Position numbers and translations under genes: made by a program. The notes below the pieces were generated by a model. That model was not told the DNA's origin. It did not search any database and saw only the letters and a list, made by a program, of their open reading frames with translations. Shown piece by piece: positions 46,001-57,600 of a stretch of 64,000 bases of DNA. Origin of the DNA: Avena insularis. Lineage: Eukaryota; Streptophyta; Magnoliopsida; Poales; Poaceae. How positions within the stretch are numbered: the first letter of the stretch is position 1; every line of letters begins with the position of its first letter. Location of the stretch: the NCBI GenBank assembly GCA_023614405.1, contig CM042689.1:281239533-281303532 (forward strand), read 5' to 3'.

Positions 46001-46569
46001 TTAGCCTAGCTATTAAAATTCAAGGGTGGAATATTCATGCTATGATATTAAGCAAAGTCTATGACTATGTTTTTGATTAATAAAACAACTATATGAATGA
46101 ATCACCTGGGTGGAATGGTAAGATTGGTTTGTGTTGAGTGGTTACTCAGGGCCCATTTCTATGGTTTACCTTGGTGTATCTCACTTGTGGATGGCCACCC
46201 AGGAACAAAGAGGTTTGAGATGTTTTATGTTGAGATGCTTCGAGTGCAGCCACATGGCATATGGGCTCTGCCTTGACTACATAGGTTGCAAGAACTCAGC
46301 CAGATGGACAGTTGGTGGTAGTGATGATAGGTGGAACGCGTCCATGGTGGTCTGAGGGATTGTTTCTGAAAAGTCTCGTCTCGATGCATGTCGAGTCTTG
46401 TGGGAAAAGTGCACCACCTCTCGAGAGGGTAAAACCTAAGTACTTAGCTGTCTCCCCGGTAATGGAAATTTTGAGCATCAAAGACATTGAAATAATCAAG
46501 GATCTCCTCATCCCAATTTCTCTAAGTTTAAAACTTGTTGGGTGAACAAGGGAAGCACCTGGTGTGTAT
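43095..46569 (+). repeat. 3' LTR of element A, right part, 3'-truncated
   Basis: Resumes the LTR after CAAGA and matches 3631-5698 and then 16722-17186. It contains two stretches absent from the 5' LTR: a 408-bp insertion (43521-43928) and about 500 bp at 44220-44717 (deleted in the 5' LTR). It ends at 46569, about 500 bp short of the 5' LTR end, directly against gag of element B. Confidence 0.85.
43521..43928. mobile_element. MITE-like insertion in 3' LTR of A
   Basis: The 5' LTR reads straight through this point (CCATATTCAATTTTATTTG). The insert carries imperfect terminal inverted repeats: GATTCAATAGACCCCC (43531-43546) against the reverse of GGGGGGTCTATGGAATC (43899-43915), one mismatch in 16. 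Size about 400 bp, no convincing ORF. The exact ends and target duplication are unclear, so the superfamily is not assigned. Confidence 0.6.
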
Positions 46570-46677
46570 AACAGACGGTGAATCAAGAGCAGCAGAGGTG
46601 TTTAGGACTGTACCTCTTCTTGTAGTGGATGGTAAAATAGGAAACTTTCCAGCACGAGACTTCTCCATGATGAAAGG
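46570..46677 (-). pseudogene. gag N-terminus of element B
   Basis: Read on minus from ATG at 46677: MEKSRAGKFPILPSTTRRG, then TVLNTSAALDSPSVI, cut by the end of element A's LTR. It is 50 bp downstream of the tRNA-Asp primer site, the normal place for a gag start. The C-terminal half of the same gag is at 3317-2382. Confidence 0.65.
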
Positions 46678-46729
46678 AGTAGTAGTGAACAATAGTAGAT
46701 CCAAGTGAACATACAAAAAAAGCTATGCT

Positions 46730-46746
46730 CCCCGGCAACGGCGCCA
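46730..46746 (-). other. tRNA-Asp primer-binding site of element B
   Basis: On minus TGGCGCCGTTGCCGGGG, the conserved primer site of grass Athila-clade elements. It fixes the orientation of element B. Confidence 0.85.
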
Positions 46747-46757
46747 GAAAATAATCT

Positions 46758-47356
46758 TGATGACCCACAAGTATAGGGGATCGCAACAGTCTTCGAGGGT
46801 AGTATTACCCAATTTATTTATTCGACACAAGGGGAGCCAAAGAATAGTTGCAAGCCTTAACAACTGAGTTGTCAATTCAGCTGCACCAAGAAATAGTTCT
46901 TGCTCACAGAAGTTTATCAGTAGCAACAGTTTGTAGTAGCAACAGCAAAGTAGTAGCAGCAGTAAAACATGAGCAATAGTAATAGTAGTAGCAAACAGTA
47001 GGATATGAGCGCGGTAGGCATAGGGATGGATGGCGGATTGCAGATAAATAAGAATAAGCATCCAAGTACTAAACAATCATAGGCATGTTCTCCATATATA
47101 GTCATGCATGCTCGCAATGAGAACTTGCACAACATCTTTTATCCTGACAGCCCGTTGCAGCGGGGCCTCAAGGGAACTACTGTAAATTAAGGTGCTCCTT
47201 TTAATAGAGCACCGGAGCAAAGCATTAACACTCTATGAACAAATGTGATCCTCACATCACAGCCATCCCCTCTGGTTGTCCCAATTTCTGTCACTTCGGG
47301 GCCTTTGGATCTAGACAATGATATGTGTACACAAATTGCAGATAAGATCACAAACA
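46758..47356 (-). repeat. 5' LTR of element B
   Basis: On minus it ends CTTGTGGGTCATCA 11 bp before the primer site. It contains motifs I recall from Athila-clade LTRs of Triticeae (GACAACTCAG, CTTTGGCTCCCCTTGTGTCG, TGAGGCCCCGCTGC). The outer edge at 47356 (minus start TGTTTGTGATC) is placed where Tat-clade gag sequence begins and is approximate. Confidence 0.65.
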
Positions 47357-47365
47357 ATACTATCA

Positions 47366-48862
47366 TAATGCATCCCATGCTACGCACATCACCATCGACA
47401 GATGAGTCCTATGACAGCAGCAGCTTCAACTCAGATCTGTGCGATCCACCATTAGATGAAGGGACCGACGGTTCCGGATCCGAAAGTTGTGGTAGCAGCG
47501 ATCCGACCTACGGATGCTACCAGTGCACCGTAGTCATCCAGAGTGACGTGGATCAGCAACAAACCCAACCCGCAGGGTAGAAACGGCAAAAACAGGAGGA
47601 ACCAATCCCCTCCGCCCAACGAGGACGACACCGATGCCAATCGGGTAATCCACCTCAGCGAGGAGGGTTGGAACCAAGCACGTGAAGCCGTGGCGGGCAA
47701 CAAGATCCTGCATGTGGGTGCCTCACAGGACCTACTGATGGCATACCACCTGCTCCTCATCGAAGAGCATAAAAAGAAGGTGAAGATGTAAGAGGTGCTT
47801 GACAAACGCAAGCAAGCGGCCCCGGAGTCCAGCGCACGGTGAGATGCGCGCTCTGACGTTGGCGGCTCCAGATCGCATGGCAACCATGCCAACAAGCATC
47901 GTTCTCGCGTAGAGAACTTGGACCCCGCCACGCGTCGTGAGGTGACCCGAACCGTCAATACATATTCATGGAGATGGATGCCAACGGCAAGGTCATCCCG
48001 AAGACGCCGCAGGCTATGATCATGGTAGCCACCACATACCTTGTGTCCCATCCACCTCCGATGGGAGACCCGAAGAGGGCCATGCACAATTCCGCTTAGC
48101 CGGACTCGGACTCATTGGAGCTGCGCTCCACGGGGAAGCTCCTGAGGAGTCGAAGAAGAAGGCTGCGGTTAGGTTCAACCTCAGTCCCACACCTTCATCC
48201 GACGAGGAAGAGCACGACCTACCTCGACGGCACAAGAAGCTCGCGACATCACAGCCACGATTAAACGCTCAAAGCGAACTCACCCAAAGCAAGATCGACA
48301 AAGCACGCGCCAAACGCATGTGCTCATCCGAATCCGAAGAGGATGACAATGAAGGAGAACTCTGTGGGGCTCGATGCTCTAGCAGATCTGTTCGGCAGAC
48401 GTGGATGCCGAGGAACTTCAAGCTTCCTTCGGACACTCCGAAGTTTGAAGGTACGCAGGACCCTAAGGCGTGGCTCAACGACCACCTGTCGTCCGTCAAA
48501 CTGCACGGCTGCAACAAAAACACCGCCTACAATGCCTTTAGCTGCAGCTGACAGGCGTAGCCCGGATCTGGCTCAGCAGCCTATCCTCAGGATCCATCTG
48601 AAGCTGGGAGGAACTAGCGTACAGTTTCATCCGAAACTTCAAGGGCACCAGCAAAATGCCAGCCTAGATCGAAGAGCTGAGGGCCTGCACCCAACGAACG
48701 GGCGAATCCATTCGCTCGTACATACTTTGCTGGTCCAACATCAAGAACTCCACGGCGCACATCTCTGAGGAGAGAACAATCGATGCCTTCAAGCAGGGCG
48801 TCAAACGCCAGGACTTCAAGGAAGAACTTGGGCGCGTCAAGCCCAAGACACTCGACCACCTC
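47366..48862 (+). pseudogene. gag N-terminal and capsid core, element D
   Basis: Starts in an acidic Ser-rich stretch (SPSTDESYDSSSFNSD), continues by a frame change into ORF 47543-47791 (HLSEEGWNQAREAVAGNK, LLMAYHLLLIEEHKKK), then decays. The capsid core is at about 48389-48850 over several frames: LPSDTPKFEGTQDPKAWLND, SVKLHGCNKNTAYNAF. At least three indels and stops. Confidence 0.75.
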
Positions 48863-50035
48863 ATGGACATCGCCAATAGGTGGGCAGATGGCGAGGACTC
48901 CGTCCACCGAGCACATTCTAAGGAGGAAGATGACTATGGCCGCCGACGCGAGCGCCGTAGCAAACGAAGATCGCGTGTCTACGATGATCGTGACGGACCC
49001 GACATGGTCGCGGCTGGCTACGCCGACCGCCGCAACAAAGGCAACCGCGGCAGCGGCGGATACCGTGGAAACAACTTCCACGATGGAGGACGCCCAGCAC
49101 AATCGTGGCAACGCCATGGCCGCGACGACGAACCCTCGACATACGACAACTTGTCTGGCCCATGCACCATCCACTTCTACATCGACAAGCAGGATGGCAA
49201 AAAGAAGGCAAGCCACATGCTCAAAGACTGCTGTGAGTTCCATAAACTCAGCGAGAGCATGTCCCAGATGAGGCAGCAAGCCCCGAACCCTGGGTACGGG
49301 CACTCACCCGCACTAGGTGACATCGCCCACGGAGCTCCTCCACCACCACCCGTGGGACCTTCCAATCACCCAATCGCACCCGCGTTGAACAAGGGCGGAA
49401 ACGGGTACCCCGTGCCAAAAGGGTCATTGATGATCCAAAAGGGGCACCCAACAAACAGGGTGCAAAAGAAAATCACACGCCAAGTCAGTTTGGCTGTGAC
49501 CGCTCCACCCGCCATCCCTGAGTACCTCAGTAGTTCGGGGTCCTGCATCACGTTCAGCCGTTTGGATCACCCCCGCCAGATCCCTCGCCCAGGTCATGCT
49601 GCCCTGGTGCTCGAGGTGCAGATCGGAGGGTTCGAGATGAGCCGCGTCTTCATGGACGGTGGCAGCAGCATCAATCTGATGTTCGCTAGCACCTTAGCAT
49701 TAATGCGGATCCCGCTGTGCAGCCTGGAACAATCCGACACAATGTTCCATGGCATCGTCCCAGGGAAGGGCATATTCCCCCTGGGAAAGATATGGCTCGA
49801 CGTCATCTTCGGCAAGCCCGATAACTTTCGGTGCGAGCGACTCGAGTTCGAAGTGGTGGATTGTCCATCACAATACCACGCCATCCTCGGGCGCGTGGCA
49901 TTCGAACGGTTCCTGGCAATACCACACTATGCATACCTGCTACTCAAGATGCCAGGACCCAGGGGCGTCAGCACGGTCCACAGGAGCTTCACCCGATCCG
50001 ATCACTACAACAGGGACTTCAACAGAACCCCCTAG
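48863..50035 (+). pseudogene. gag C-terminus and protease, element D
   Basis: One 390-codon frame. Gag end: MDIANRWADGEDSVHRAHSK, a basic RRRERRSKRRSR stretch and a Gly/Arg-rich part, then a Cys/His element (GPCTIHFYIDKQ, HMLKDCCEFHKL) in place of a classic knuckle. Protease: FMDGGSSINLMFASTLALMR with the Tat-type DGGS active site and AILGRVAFERFLAIPHY. Stops at TAG 50033; RT lies in another frame. Confidence 0.88.
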
Positions 50036-50119
50036 TCATTCAGCATGCAGGAGGAGCTCATAAGGCTCCGAGAGGTGACAGACAACGGGGCACCCCCAGT
50101 CTCAAGGAAAAATGCACCG

Positions 50120-51627
50120 GGCATGTAATTTGACTCAACAGTCAACACGAAGAAGGTGCAGGTTCACCCGATGGACGCCTCCAAGACGGCACTGATCGCC
50201 AACAACCTCAGACCCGCATAGAAAAGCGCGCTCGTCGAATTCCTCCGTGAGCCCTGGGAAATCTTTGCCTGGTGTCCTACGGACATGCCAGGAGTTCCCC
50301 GGGAATTCGCCGAGCATGCACTCAACGTGTTTCCAGATGCCAAGCCCGTAAAACATTCCATCCGACGATTGTTCGAGCCACGGGAGGAAGCCATAGGAGT
50401 CGAAGTCAACAGACTACTAGACGCCAATTTCATCAGGGAGATCAAGGAAAGCGAATGGCTGGCAAACACCGTGATGGTCCCTAAAAGGACACGGACATCC
50501 TGTGGATGTGCGTGGACTTCACCTCGCTGAACAAACACTGCCCGAAGGATCACTTCCCTCTCCCTCGGATCGATCAGATCATCAATTCGACTGCAGGATG
50601 CGAGAAACTTTCCTTCCTCGACGCCTATTCAGGCTACAACCATATTCGACTGAAGGTCGAAGATCTGGAGAAAACGGCGTTCATCACGCTGTTCGGAGTG
50701 TTCTGCTACAACACAATGCCCTTCGGGCTGAAGAACGCATGTGCTACGTACCAGCGGTGCATGCAAGCATGCCTGAAGAGCCAGATCGGCCGCAACATAC
50801 AAGTCTATGTCGACGACATAGTAATCAAAACAAGGGAGTCCAAGACACTGATCGACGATCTCCGCGAGATGCTCGACAACCTTGATCGATACAAGATCAA
50901 GCTGAATCCAGAAAAGTGCGCCTTTGGCGTCCCATCTGGTCAATTGATTGGCTATTTCATTTCCCAGCGAGGGATCGAGGCGAACCCGAAGAAAATCCGG
51001 GCCATAATGGCCATGGAGAAACCGAAGAACCTCAAGGGCGTCCAACAGCTAGCTGGACGCATCACGACGCTGAGTAGGTTCATCAGCCGCATGGGCGAAA
51101 AGGCCCTGCCTTTCTATCAGCTGCTACGCAAAGCAGACAAATTCGAGTGGACACCTAAAGCGGACGACGCATTCGAAGATCTGAAGCGGCTGCTCTCCAC
51201 CTCGCCCATCCTGGTCACGTCAAAGGAACGCGAGCCTCTACTTCTATACATAGCAGCCACACACCAGGTGGTAAGCACCGTGCTCGTGGTCGAACGACCC
51301 GAAGATGGCAAGACCCATGGGGTCCAGCGACCAATCTACTACCTCAGCGAGGTATTGACGCCGACAAAACAGAGGTACCCTTACTACCAGAAACTCGCCT
51401 ACGGCGTGTTCATGACGACTCGTGGGCTGAGCCACTACTTCCAGGAGCATCAGGTGATGGTCATCAACGAAGCACCCCTGAACAGCATCCTGAACAACCC
51501 GGAGGCCACAGGACGCGTGGCCCTGTGGGGCATCGAGTTGTCCCCTCTAGACATAGTCTACGAGAAGCGCCATGCGATCAAGTCACAGGTCCTACCGGAC
51601 TTCCTTGTCCACTGGATGGAGCTGTAG
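50120..51627 (+). pseudogene. reverse transcriptase and first RNase H, element D
   Basis: The RT lead (REPWEIFAWCPTDMPGVPRE, EVNRLLDANFIREIKESEW) is in frame 50285-50530 with a stop at about 50218. A 1-nt shift in an A-run near 50485 leads to ORF 50506-51627: MCVDFTSLNKHCPKDHFPLP, SFLDAYSGYNHIRLKVEDL, IQVYVDDIVIKTRES (YVDD box), then the RNase H region (PLLLYIAATHQVVSTVLV; catalytic residues degraded, typical of the first RH in Tat elements). Ends TAG 51625. Confidence 0.92.
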
Positions 51628-52224
51628 CTGCCGGACACCCCGGACATGACACAGTCATGGACGATGCACTTCGATGGCTCCAAGCGCGAGGCAGGAGAAG
51701 GAGCCGGGGTCATACTGACATCCCCGTAGGGCGACAAGATGAAATACGTCCTCCGGATGAAATTTCGAGCTTCCAACAACGAAGCAGAATACCAGGCCCT
51801 CATCCACGACATGAGGATGGCCAAGATCTGCGGTGCAATGCGCTTAGTCATCTACGGTGACTCGAACCTCGTCGTACAGCAGACGATGAACGAGTGCGTT
51901 ACGCACGCCACCAACATGATCGCGTACCGCGCGCTCTACAATTCACTCAAAGGAGACTTCGACGGCTACAAGCTTCGGCACGTTGGAAGAGAAAGCAACG
52001 AAGAGGCCGACATACTCGCCAACATCGGCTCCACTTGCGCACGGGTTCCACCAGGTGTGTTCCTCGAACAGATCTGTGTGCCATCCATCAAAAGGAAATT
52101 CCCTAAGGGATCACCCGAAGAGGCGGAGCACTCGGGGGCTGCGCTACCCGAAGGACAGGAAGGACCCGAAAAGCTCGACACAGAGGTCGCAGTGGTCAAC
52201 CTGATGCAGGTCATGGCAGTCTAA
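51628..52224 (+). pseudogene. second, archaeal-type RNase H of element D
   Basis: Same frame as RT after the TAG. WTMHFDGSKREAGEGAGVIL provides the first catalytic Asp, then FRASNNEAEYQALIHDMRM (Glu) and VIYGDSNLVVQQTMNE (Asp), and RESNEEADILANIGS near the end. This extra domain is typical of the Tat lineage. A TAG at 51727 and a TAA at 52222 interrupt it. Confidence 0.88.
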
Positions 52225-53466
52225 GAAACATGGACGCAGCCGTACCTGTGGTACCTGATAAACAGGGAACTGCCTGATGACCCGACGGATTCCCGGTGCA
52301 TATCTCGCCGGTCCAAAGCCTTCACCATCATCAACGGCGAGTTGTACAAGCGCAGCATTTCGGGTGTGCTCCAAAGGTGCGTCACCATTGGTGACGGAAA
52401 AACTATCCTCCAAGACATCCATGAGGGCATCTGCGGCAATCACGCGGGCAGCCGCGCCCTCGTCACCAAAGCTCTACGAGCTGGGTTCTACTGGCCAACG
52501 GCCATGAACGACGCCAAGGACATCATCAGAAGGTGTAACGGATGCCAGCGGTTTTCAGACAAACCGCACGCACCTGGATCGGAGCTCAGGCCCATATCCC
52601 TGGCCTGGACCTTTGCCCAATGGGGCCTCGACATGATCGGAAAACTGACCAAGTCCTCGAAAGGAGGCCACGTCTACTTCCTGGTCGCAGTCGACAAATT
52701 CACCAAGTGGATCGAAGCCATGACCGTTACCAACCAAAAGGGTAAAATGGCCGTGAAGTTTTCCCAATCCATCGTCTAAAGGTTCAGCATGCCACATAGC
52801 ATCATCATCGACAACGGGTCGAACTTCATCTCCAAAGAATTCCAGGACTTCTGCAAAGGCCTCGGGATCAACATATCATACGCATCTGTGGCGCACCCGC
52901 AAATGAACGGGCAGGTCGAAAAGGCCAATGGCCTCGTCGGCGGTGGCATCAAGAAGCGCCTAATGAGCCCGCTCAAGCGACTCGCGGGAGCTTGGGCAGA
53001 AGAGCTACCCTCCGTCCTCTGGAGCCTGCGCACAACGCCAAACAGCTCAACTGGCTACACGCCCTTCTTCATGGTGCACGGAGCCGAAGCCATGCTGCCT
53101 GCAGAGGTACGCCACAAGGCCCCATGGGTCGTCGCCTACAGCAAAGCCGAATTGACGACCGCACTCAAAGACGCCGTGGACACACTCGACGAGGCACGCG
53201 ACATCACCGCAGCTCGATCGGCGGTCTACCAGCAGAGTGTCCGCAACTATCACAGCCACCGGCTGCGCCCAAGGTCCTTCGTCGAAGGAGACCTCGTCTT
53301 ACGACTCAAGCAAGAGCGGCCGAAGAAGCTCGAATCACCCTGGGAAGGACCCAACGTCGTCAGCGAAGTCATCCCAGGTGGCGCCTATCGCCTCAAGCAC
53401 GTGGAGTCTGGAGTCGCATACTCCAACCCATGGAACGTCGCACAACTGCGACACTTCTACCCCTAG
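52225..53466 (+). pseudogene. integrase of element D
   Basis: Same frame as RT. The zinc-binding region is HEGICGNHAGSRALVTKALR with RRCNGCQ. The catalytic core has WGLDMIGKLTKSSKGG (first Asp), IIIDNGSNFISKEFQDF (second Asp) and GQVEKANGLVGGGIKKRL (Glu). A TAA at 52777 lies between the first and second Asp. The C-terminal domain (EGDLVLRLKQERPKKLESPW, NPWNVAQLRHFYP) ends naturally at TAG 53464; no chromodomain, as expected for Tat. Confidence 0.92.
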
Positions 53467-53806
53467 CTATCCCCCCTTTACTTTCAATAAGGCTATTCAG
53501 CCAAGGCTACTCAGCCGAACAATGTACCTCCTCGTTACGATATGAATAAAGCTAAGTGTCTCACCCCAAAATTTATCTTTCACTCGCATTTCTTTATGCT
53601 ACAACGCACTCGGGGCCCCCCCTCACCTCACGACTTCGTCGACTGAGAATAACGCATGTACACCTGAGTAGCTGACCACGTCAGGCTAACGAAAAGGGCA
53701 TGCATACAAATAAGCACTACGTGCTATTACAATCAACCTTTACATCAAAGGGCATAACGCGCCTAGTCGAATATATACAAATTTTACATCTATCTTTTTA
53801 TAGGTC
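53467..53806. other. spacer between pol and antisense gene of D
   Basis: AT-rich sequence with C-rich patches; contains AATAAA-like strings on both strands (for example GAATAAAGC at about 53545) that could serve convergent 3' ends. No ORF of note. Confidence 0.4.
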
Positions 53807-54683
53807 CTACCTATTCTGAAGAATCACCCATGCACGGTGCTCATAGAGATCTACAACTTCCTCGGCATACTGCCTCACGGCCGCATAGTGCGGGCGCATG
53901 TCCCATAAGCCACCATCTGGTCGAGGGGGCGGCCCAGCCGCCACAGCTGCAAGATTTACATCAGGGCGATGCAGCCGCACAAGGGAAAGAGCGGTCTTCA
54001 CCCCCGCAACTAGCTGGTGCCGCACCAGCTCCCTGACATGGCACATCTCGAAACTTCGCCAGCAAGCCCCAGAGAGTCGATGGCGCTTCATCCAGAGGAA
54101 ACATGACGTGAATAATTGACGCCAAGGAAGTCTTCACTTGCCACAGCACCCGCGACACTTGGTGGGCACAACCTGTACAGTCGCAAGGACCATAGCACGG
54201 TCGCGATCCATCCAGAAAAGCAACCAGCCTCCATATCTTGCTGGTCAGGCAATTGATCCGAACTGCAACGTGCTCCTTCTCCTCCTTCAGAACAAGGTTA
54301 ACATCTGCAACACCTACAAAGTAAGATGACCAGCTAGCAGGCGCATCCGAAAATGAGCAGCAGCTCGAAGAAACTTATACTGCAGTTGTTTGGCCAAATG
54401 CCGCAGCTCACCCATCGGATATTCCTCTCTGGCGATGCCCCGCTCCGCCTTCGACTTCCAAACGTCTGCATGGCCCCGAATGCCAAGCAACTCCTTCTCA
54501 AGATTGCGGATGCGGTCACGAAGAAATACAAGCTGCGACGCATCATCCAAGGATGGTCGCGGCTGCGGAGCAGACGAGGTATCGACGGGGTCATCACCCG
54601 AAGGTCCCTAGAGGAAAACAGACAAGAATATGAACAACACACGAATGGGCAACAGCTCGAAGATTCATTATATACAACAAAAG
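53807..54683 (-). pseudogene. antisense gene (aORF) of D, 3' exons
   Basis: Read on minus. An acceptor CTGTTTTCCTCTAG|GGACC at about 54611 opens an exon with DDASQLVFLRDRIRNLEKEL and ERGIAREEYPMGELRHLAKQ (coiled-coil-like). A second acceptor GTAGGTGTTGCAG at about 54308 opens the last exon, which after frame changes ends with VRELVRHQLVAGVKTALSLV and YAAVRQYAEEVVDLYEHRAW, stop at 53807. It continues the exons at 58924-61140. Function unknown; similar antisense genes are known from Tat elements. Confidence 0.7.
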
Positions 54684-57600
54684 TGTAACATCCTAGCATT
54701 TAGGAACTAACGAAGGGTAGATTTAGGAATATGGAATGTTGTAAGCATTCATCTGTGAAAATGTGGGTAAAATTTTCGCCAAATAAAAACCTAAAGTGAT
54801 CAAGTTTCTTTCATACTTTGAGATTAGGTTTAGTCTTAAAGGATGATTGCTATAGACTTTGTTGTGATCTTTGAGGAATTAAGTGTTTGAAAAGTGAAAT
54901 TGAATTTTAAACTTGAGAGAGTTTGAATTATAATTCAAATGAATTAGGAATAAGTTTTGAATCTTAATTTAATTAAGAGTTTAATATTACAACTTAAATT
55001 CTATCCAAAGAAAAACAATAAAGAATATGAAAACTTATTTCATATTATCAATATATAAACAAGTTACAAAATTGTAACTTATTGAAATCTTCCACACACT
55101 TCACAAAAGCAAATAAATAAAGAATAAGAATATTCTTTATTAATAATAATGTAATCTTTATTACAGAAGAATAAAATGAAGATTACAAGATAATAAAATG
55201 AAAATTTCAAAAGAATAAGAAGATTACATTGAATTATTCTATAACTATTCTATAAAATAAAAACTAAACTACAATCTTCATCTTCAAATTTGTACCTGCA
55301 AGATAAACATTAATAAAACAATAATAAGGTTAGAGTTAGTATTATTTTTTCTCTCAGACATGTCAGTGGAGTGCACTAGACAAATTCATCATTGAGAAAT
55401 TTATAAAAAGGGGCAAGTTTCACCAATATGAAAGAATCTATCTTTCATAAATTTTAAGCCAAAGGGTCAAATTGACAGCAAGGAGGGGCAAATTCACCAG
55501 CCAGGTAAAAGTAATCTGATCAAAGTAACTTCCAAGACCAAAGCATATCCACAAGTGCACAGCAAGCACGCAGCCAGGACACACACCAACATGCATGTGA
55601 TGTGCTGTCAGCCTCACAGCACAGCCCCAAACTCATAAAACCATAAGCACAGCCGTGGAGAGGCACTAGTGCATCTCTCCACTGCTTGCACACAAGAACA
55701 TCCAGCTTAGACAGCAGCTTACCAAGCACAACAACCAAACCAAACCAAACCACCAAAGATCAACCAAACATCACCAGGATGGTGACATAAGGAGGGGGAA
55801 GGATCAGGTGGACAGCAAGGCCAAGTCCAGGAGCTAGGAGGAGCAGGCTAGCTCAAGGACAAATCCAGGAGCTTGGAGGAGCAGGCTAGCTCAAGGACAA
55901 GCATAGAATCTCAGCAAAACAAGATCATCATCACCACTTTACTCCACAAACATCAGATTCTGTGGTGAGTTTCATAAAACCTTCACATGATCTAATCATA
56001 TCATCTAGACAGAAGCATGTGTTGTCTTATAAAACAAACCCTCGAAAAGCACCCAAGTGGGGTGACTCCATCATAGGGATTTTAAACTCTAAAAGCAAAC
56101 AGCAAAGTACCAGGATCCATCCAGAGCTCAGAGCAACTCATTGCTCTGGTTGTGAAGCTATATATTATAATTCAAGCATAAATATAGCTATGATCTAATT
56201 TCTAGGCACATCCCTAAAGAAAGGGTGGCACCTTAGAAACTAATCTTTTGGATCCATAGAATGATCAAGCCTACTATCATTTTTCTACAAGTTTTGATTC
56301 AGAAACAATAGCTGGTACCACTACCAGGACTGTCTATATGAATCAACTAGATAAGGTCTGAACCCCTAAGCTTCAGACCAACATCATTGGTCTTAGGGAA
56401 TTCAGAAAAGAATATCTATGTTTATCTCTCAAAGTCAAGCTTGTCTTAAGCTTAAACCAACCCAATCAATGGATTAGAATCAAACTTGTGTGCCATACCA
56501 AAATGGTGTCACAAGAACAATTCTATATAAATCTAGATAAACATCCAATCATCATAGATTCAATAAATTAATGTATTAATCATTTTCCTATCAGGAATCA
56601 TAATGTTTATCTGTACTGTTTGAGATCATGATGAACTCAAACCACATATTAATTTCTAAGCCAACAGCACTAGGACAGTGATTTCATCACATCATAACCA
56701 TGCTCCTAAACCATGAAATGACAGTGGAAGGTTACCAAGTCACTAACTTTACCAAGCATGGATTCCAAAGCAACTATACCATCTGAATCATATGCAAACC
56801 AAGCATAAAATCATCTAATAAGCCACCAGAATCATCATAGTTCATCTCAAGCAACAAGTCTCAGGCCAATAACCATTTAGCATGTTTACAGACCATTAAG
56901 ACATGATCTAATTCATCCAGTATATGAACAACCACAGGATAAGAACCCTATTTGGATAGAACATACTAATTAGAACCAGACAGTAACCAGAGCGGTCACT
57001 GCCAACATCCAGCATGGGATGAGCGAGCACAGGGAGCATAAGGGGAGAGGAACAAAACTCACCAAAGGTCCTCGCTGGAGACTAGAAGAGGAAGCAGAGG
57101 GGCCGACGTCCATGGCGGCACGGGGAGCACCCGGGAGGGCACTACATCCCATACGGCGCCGCAGCGACCACGCCTAGAGGCGAGCATCACCACGCCTGAT
57201 GGCGAGGAGCACTGGATCACGCCAATCCCAAACCCTAGGGTTCGGGACGGCATCAATCCATCGCAGGAGAGTCCCAGGCTCAAATCTAGTTGGATAGAAA
57301 AGACAAGCGTTGTTGACAACCCTCTGTTGCACCACGGCGGCGACCAGAACGGCCCATGGCGATGGGAATCGTCTGTGGTGGCATCGCCGGCCATGGGGTC
57401 GAGGTCAGAGGAGGAGAGGAGGAGCTCGAGGGAGAGAGAGGAAGTGAGGAATGGTCTGAGTTGGGCCAAACCCTTCAGTGTGATTATTTTGTCTATGACT
57501 AATGGGCCACTAGGGCCCAATAAGTTTAAGCCAGCCCAGAAATCCTTTCAGGCCTGTTTAAATAAAAAGGAAAAGACCAAAATACCCCTGGACTTAATTA

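Noticed and set aside
57059..57520. 153-codon minus ORF as a real protein gene
   Set aside because: Lies inside LTR E1, no domain, not open in the second LTR copy; kept only as an antisense promoter/exon lead.
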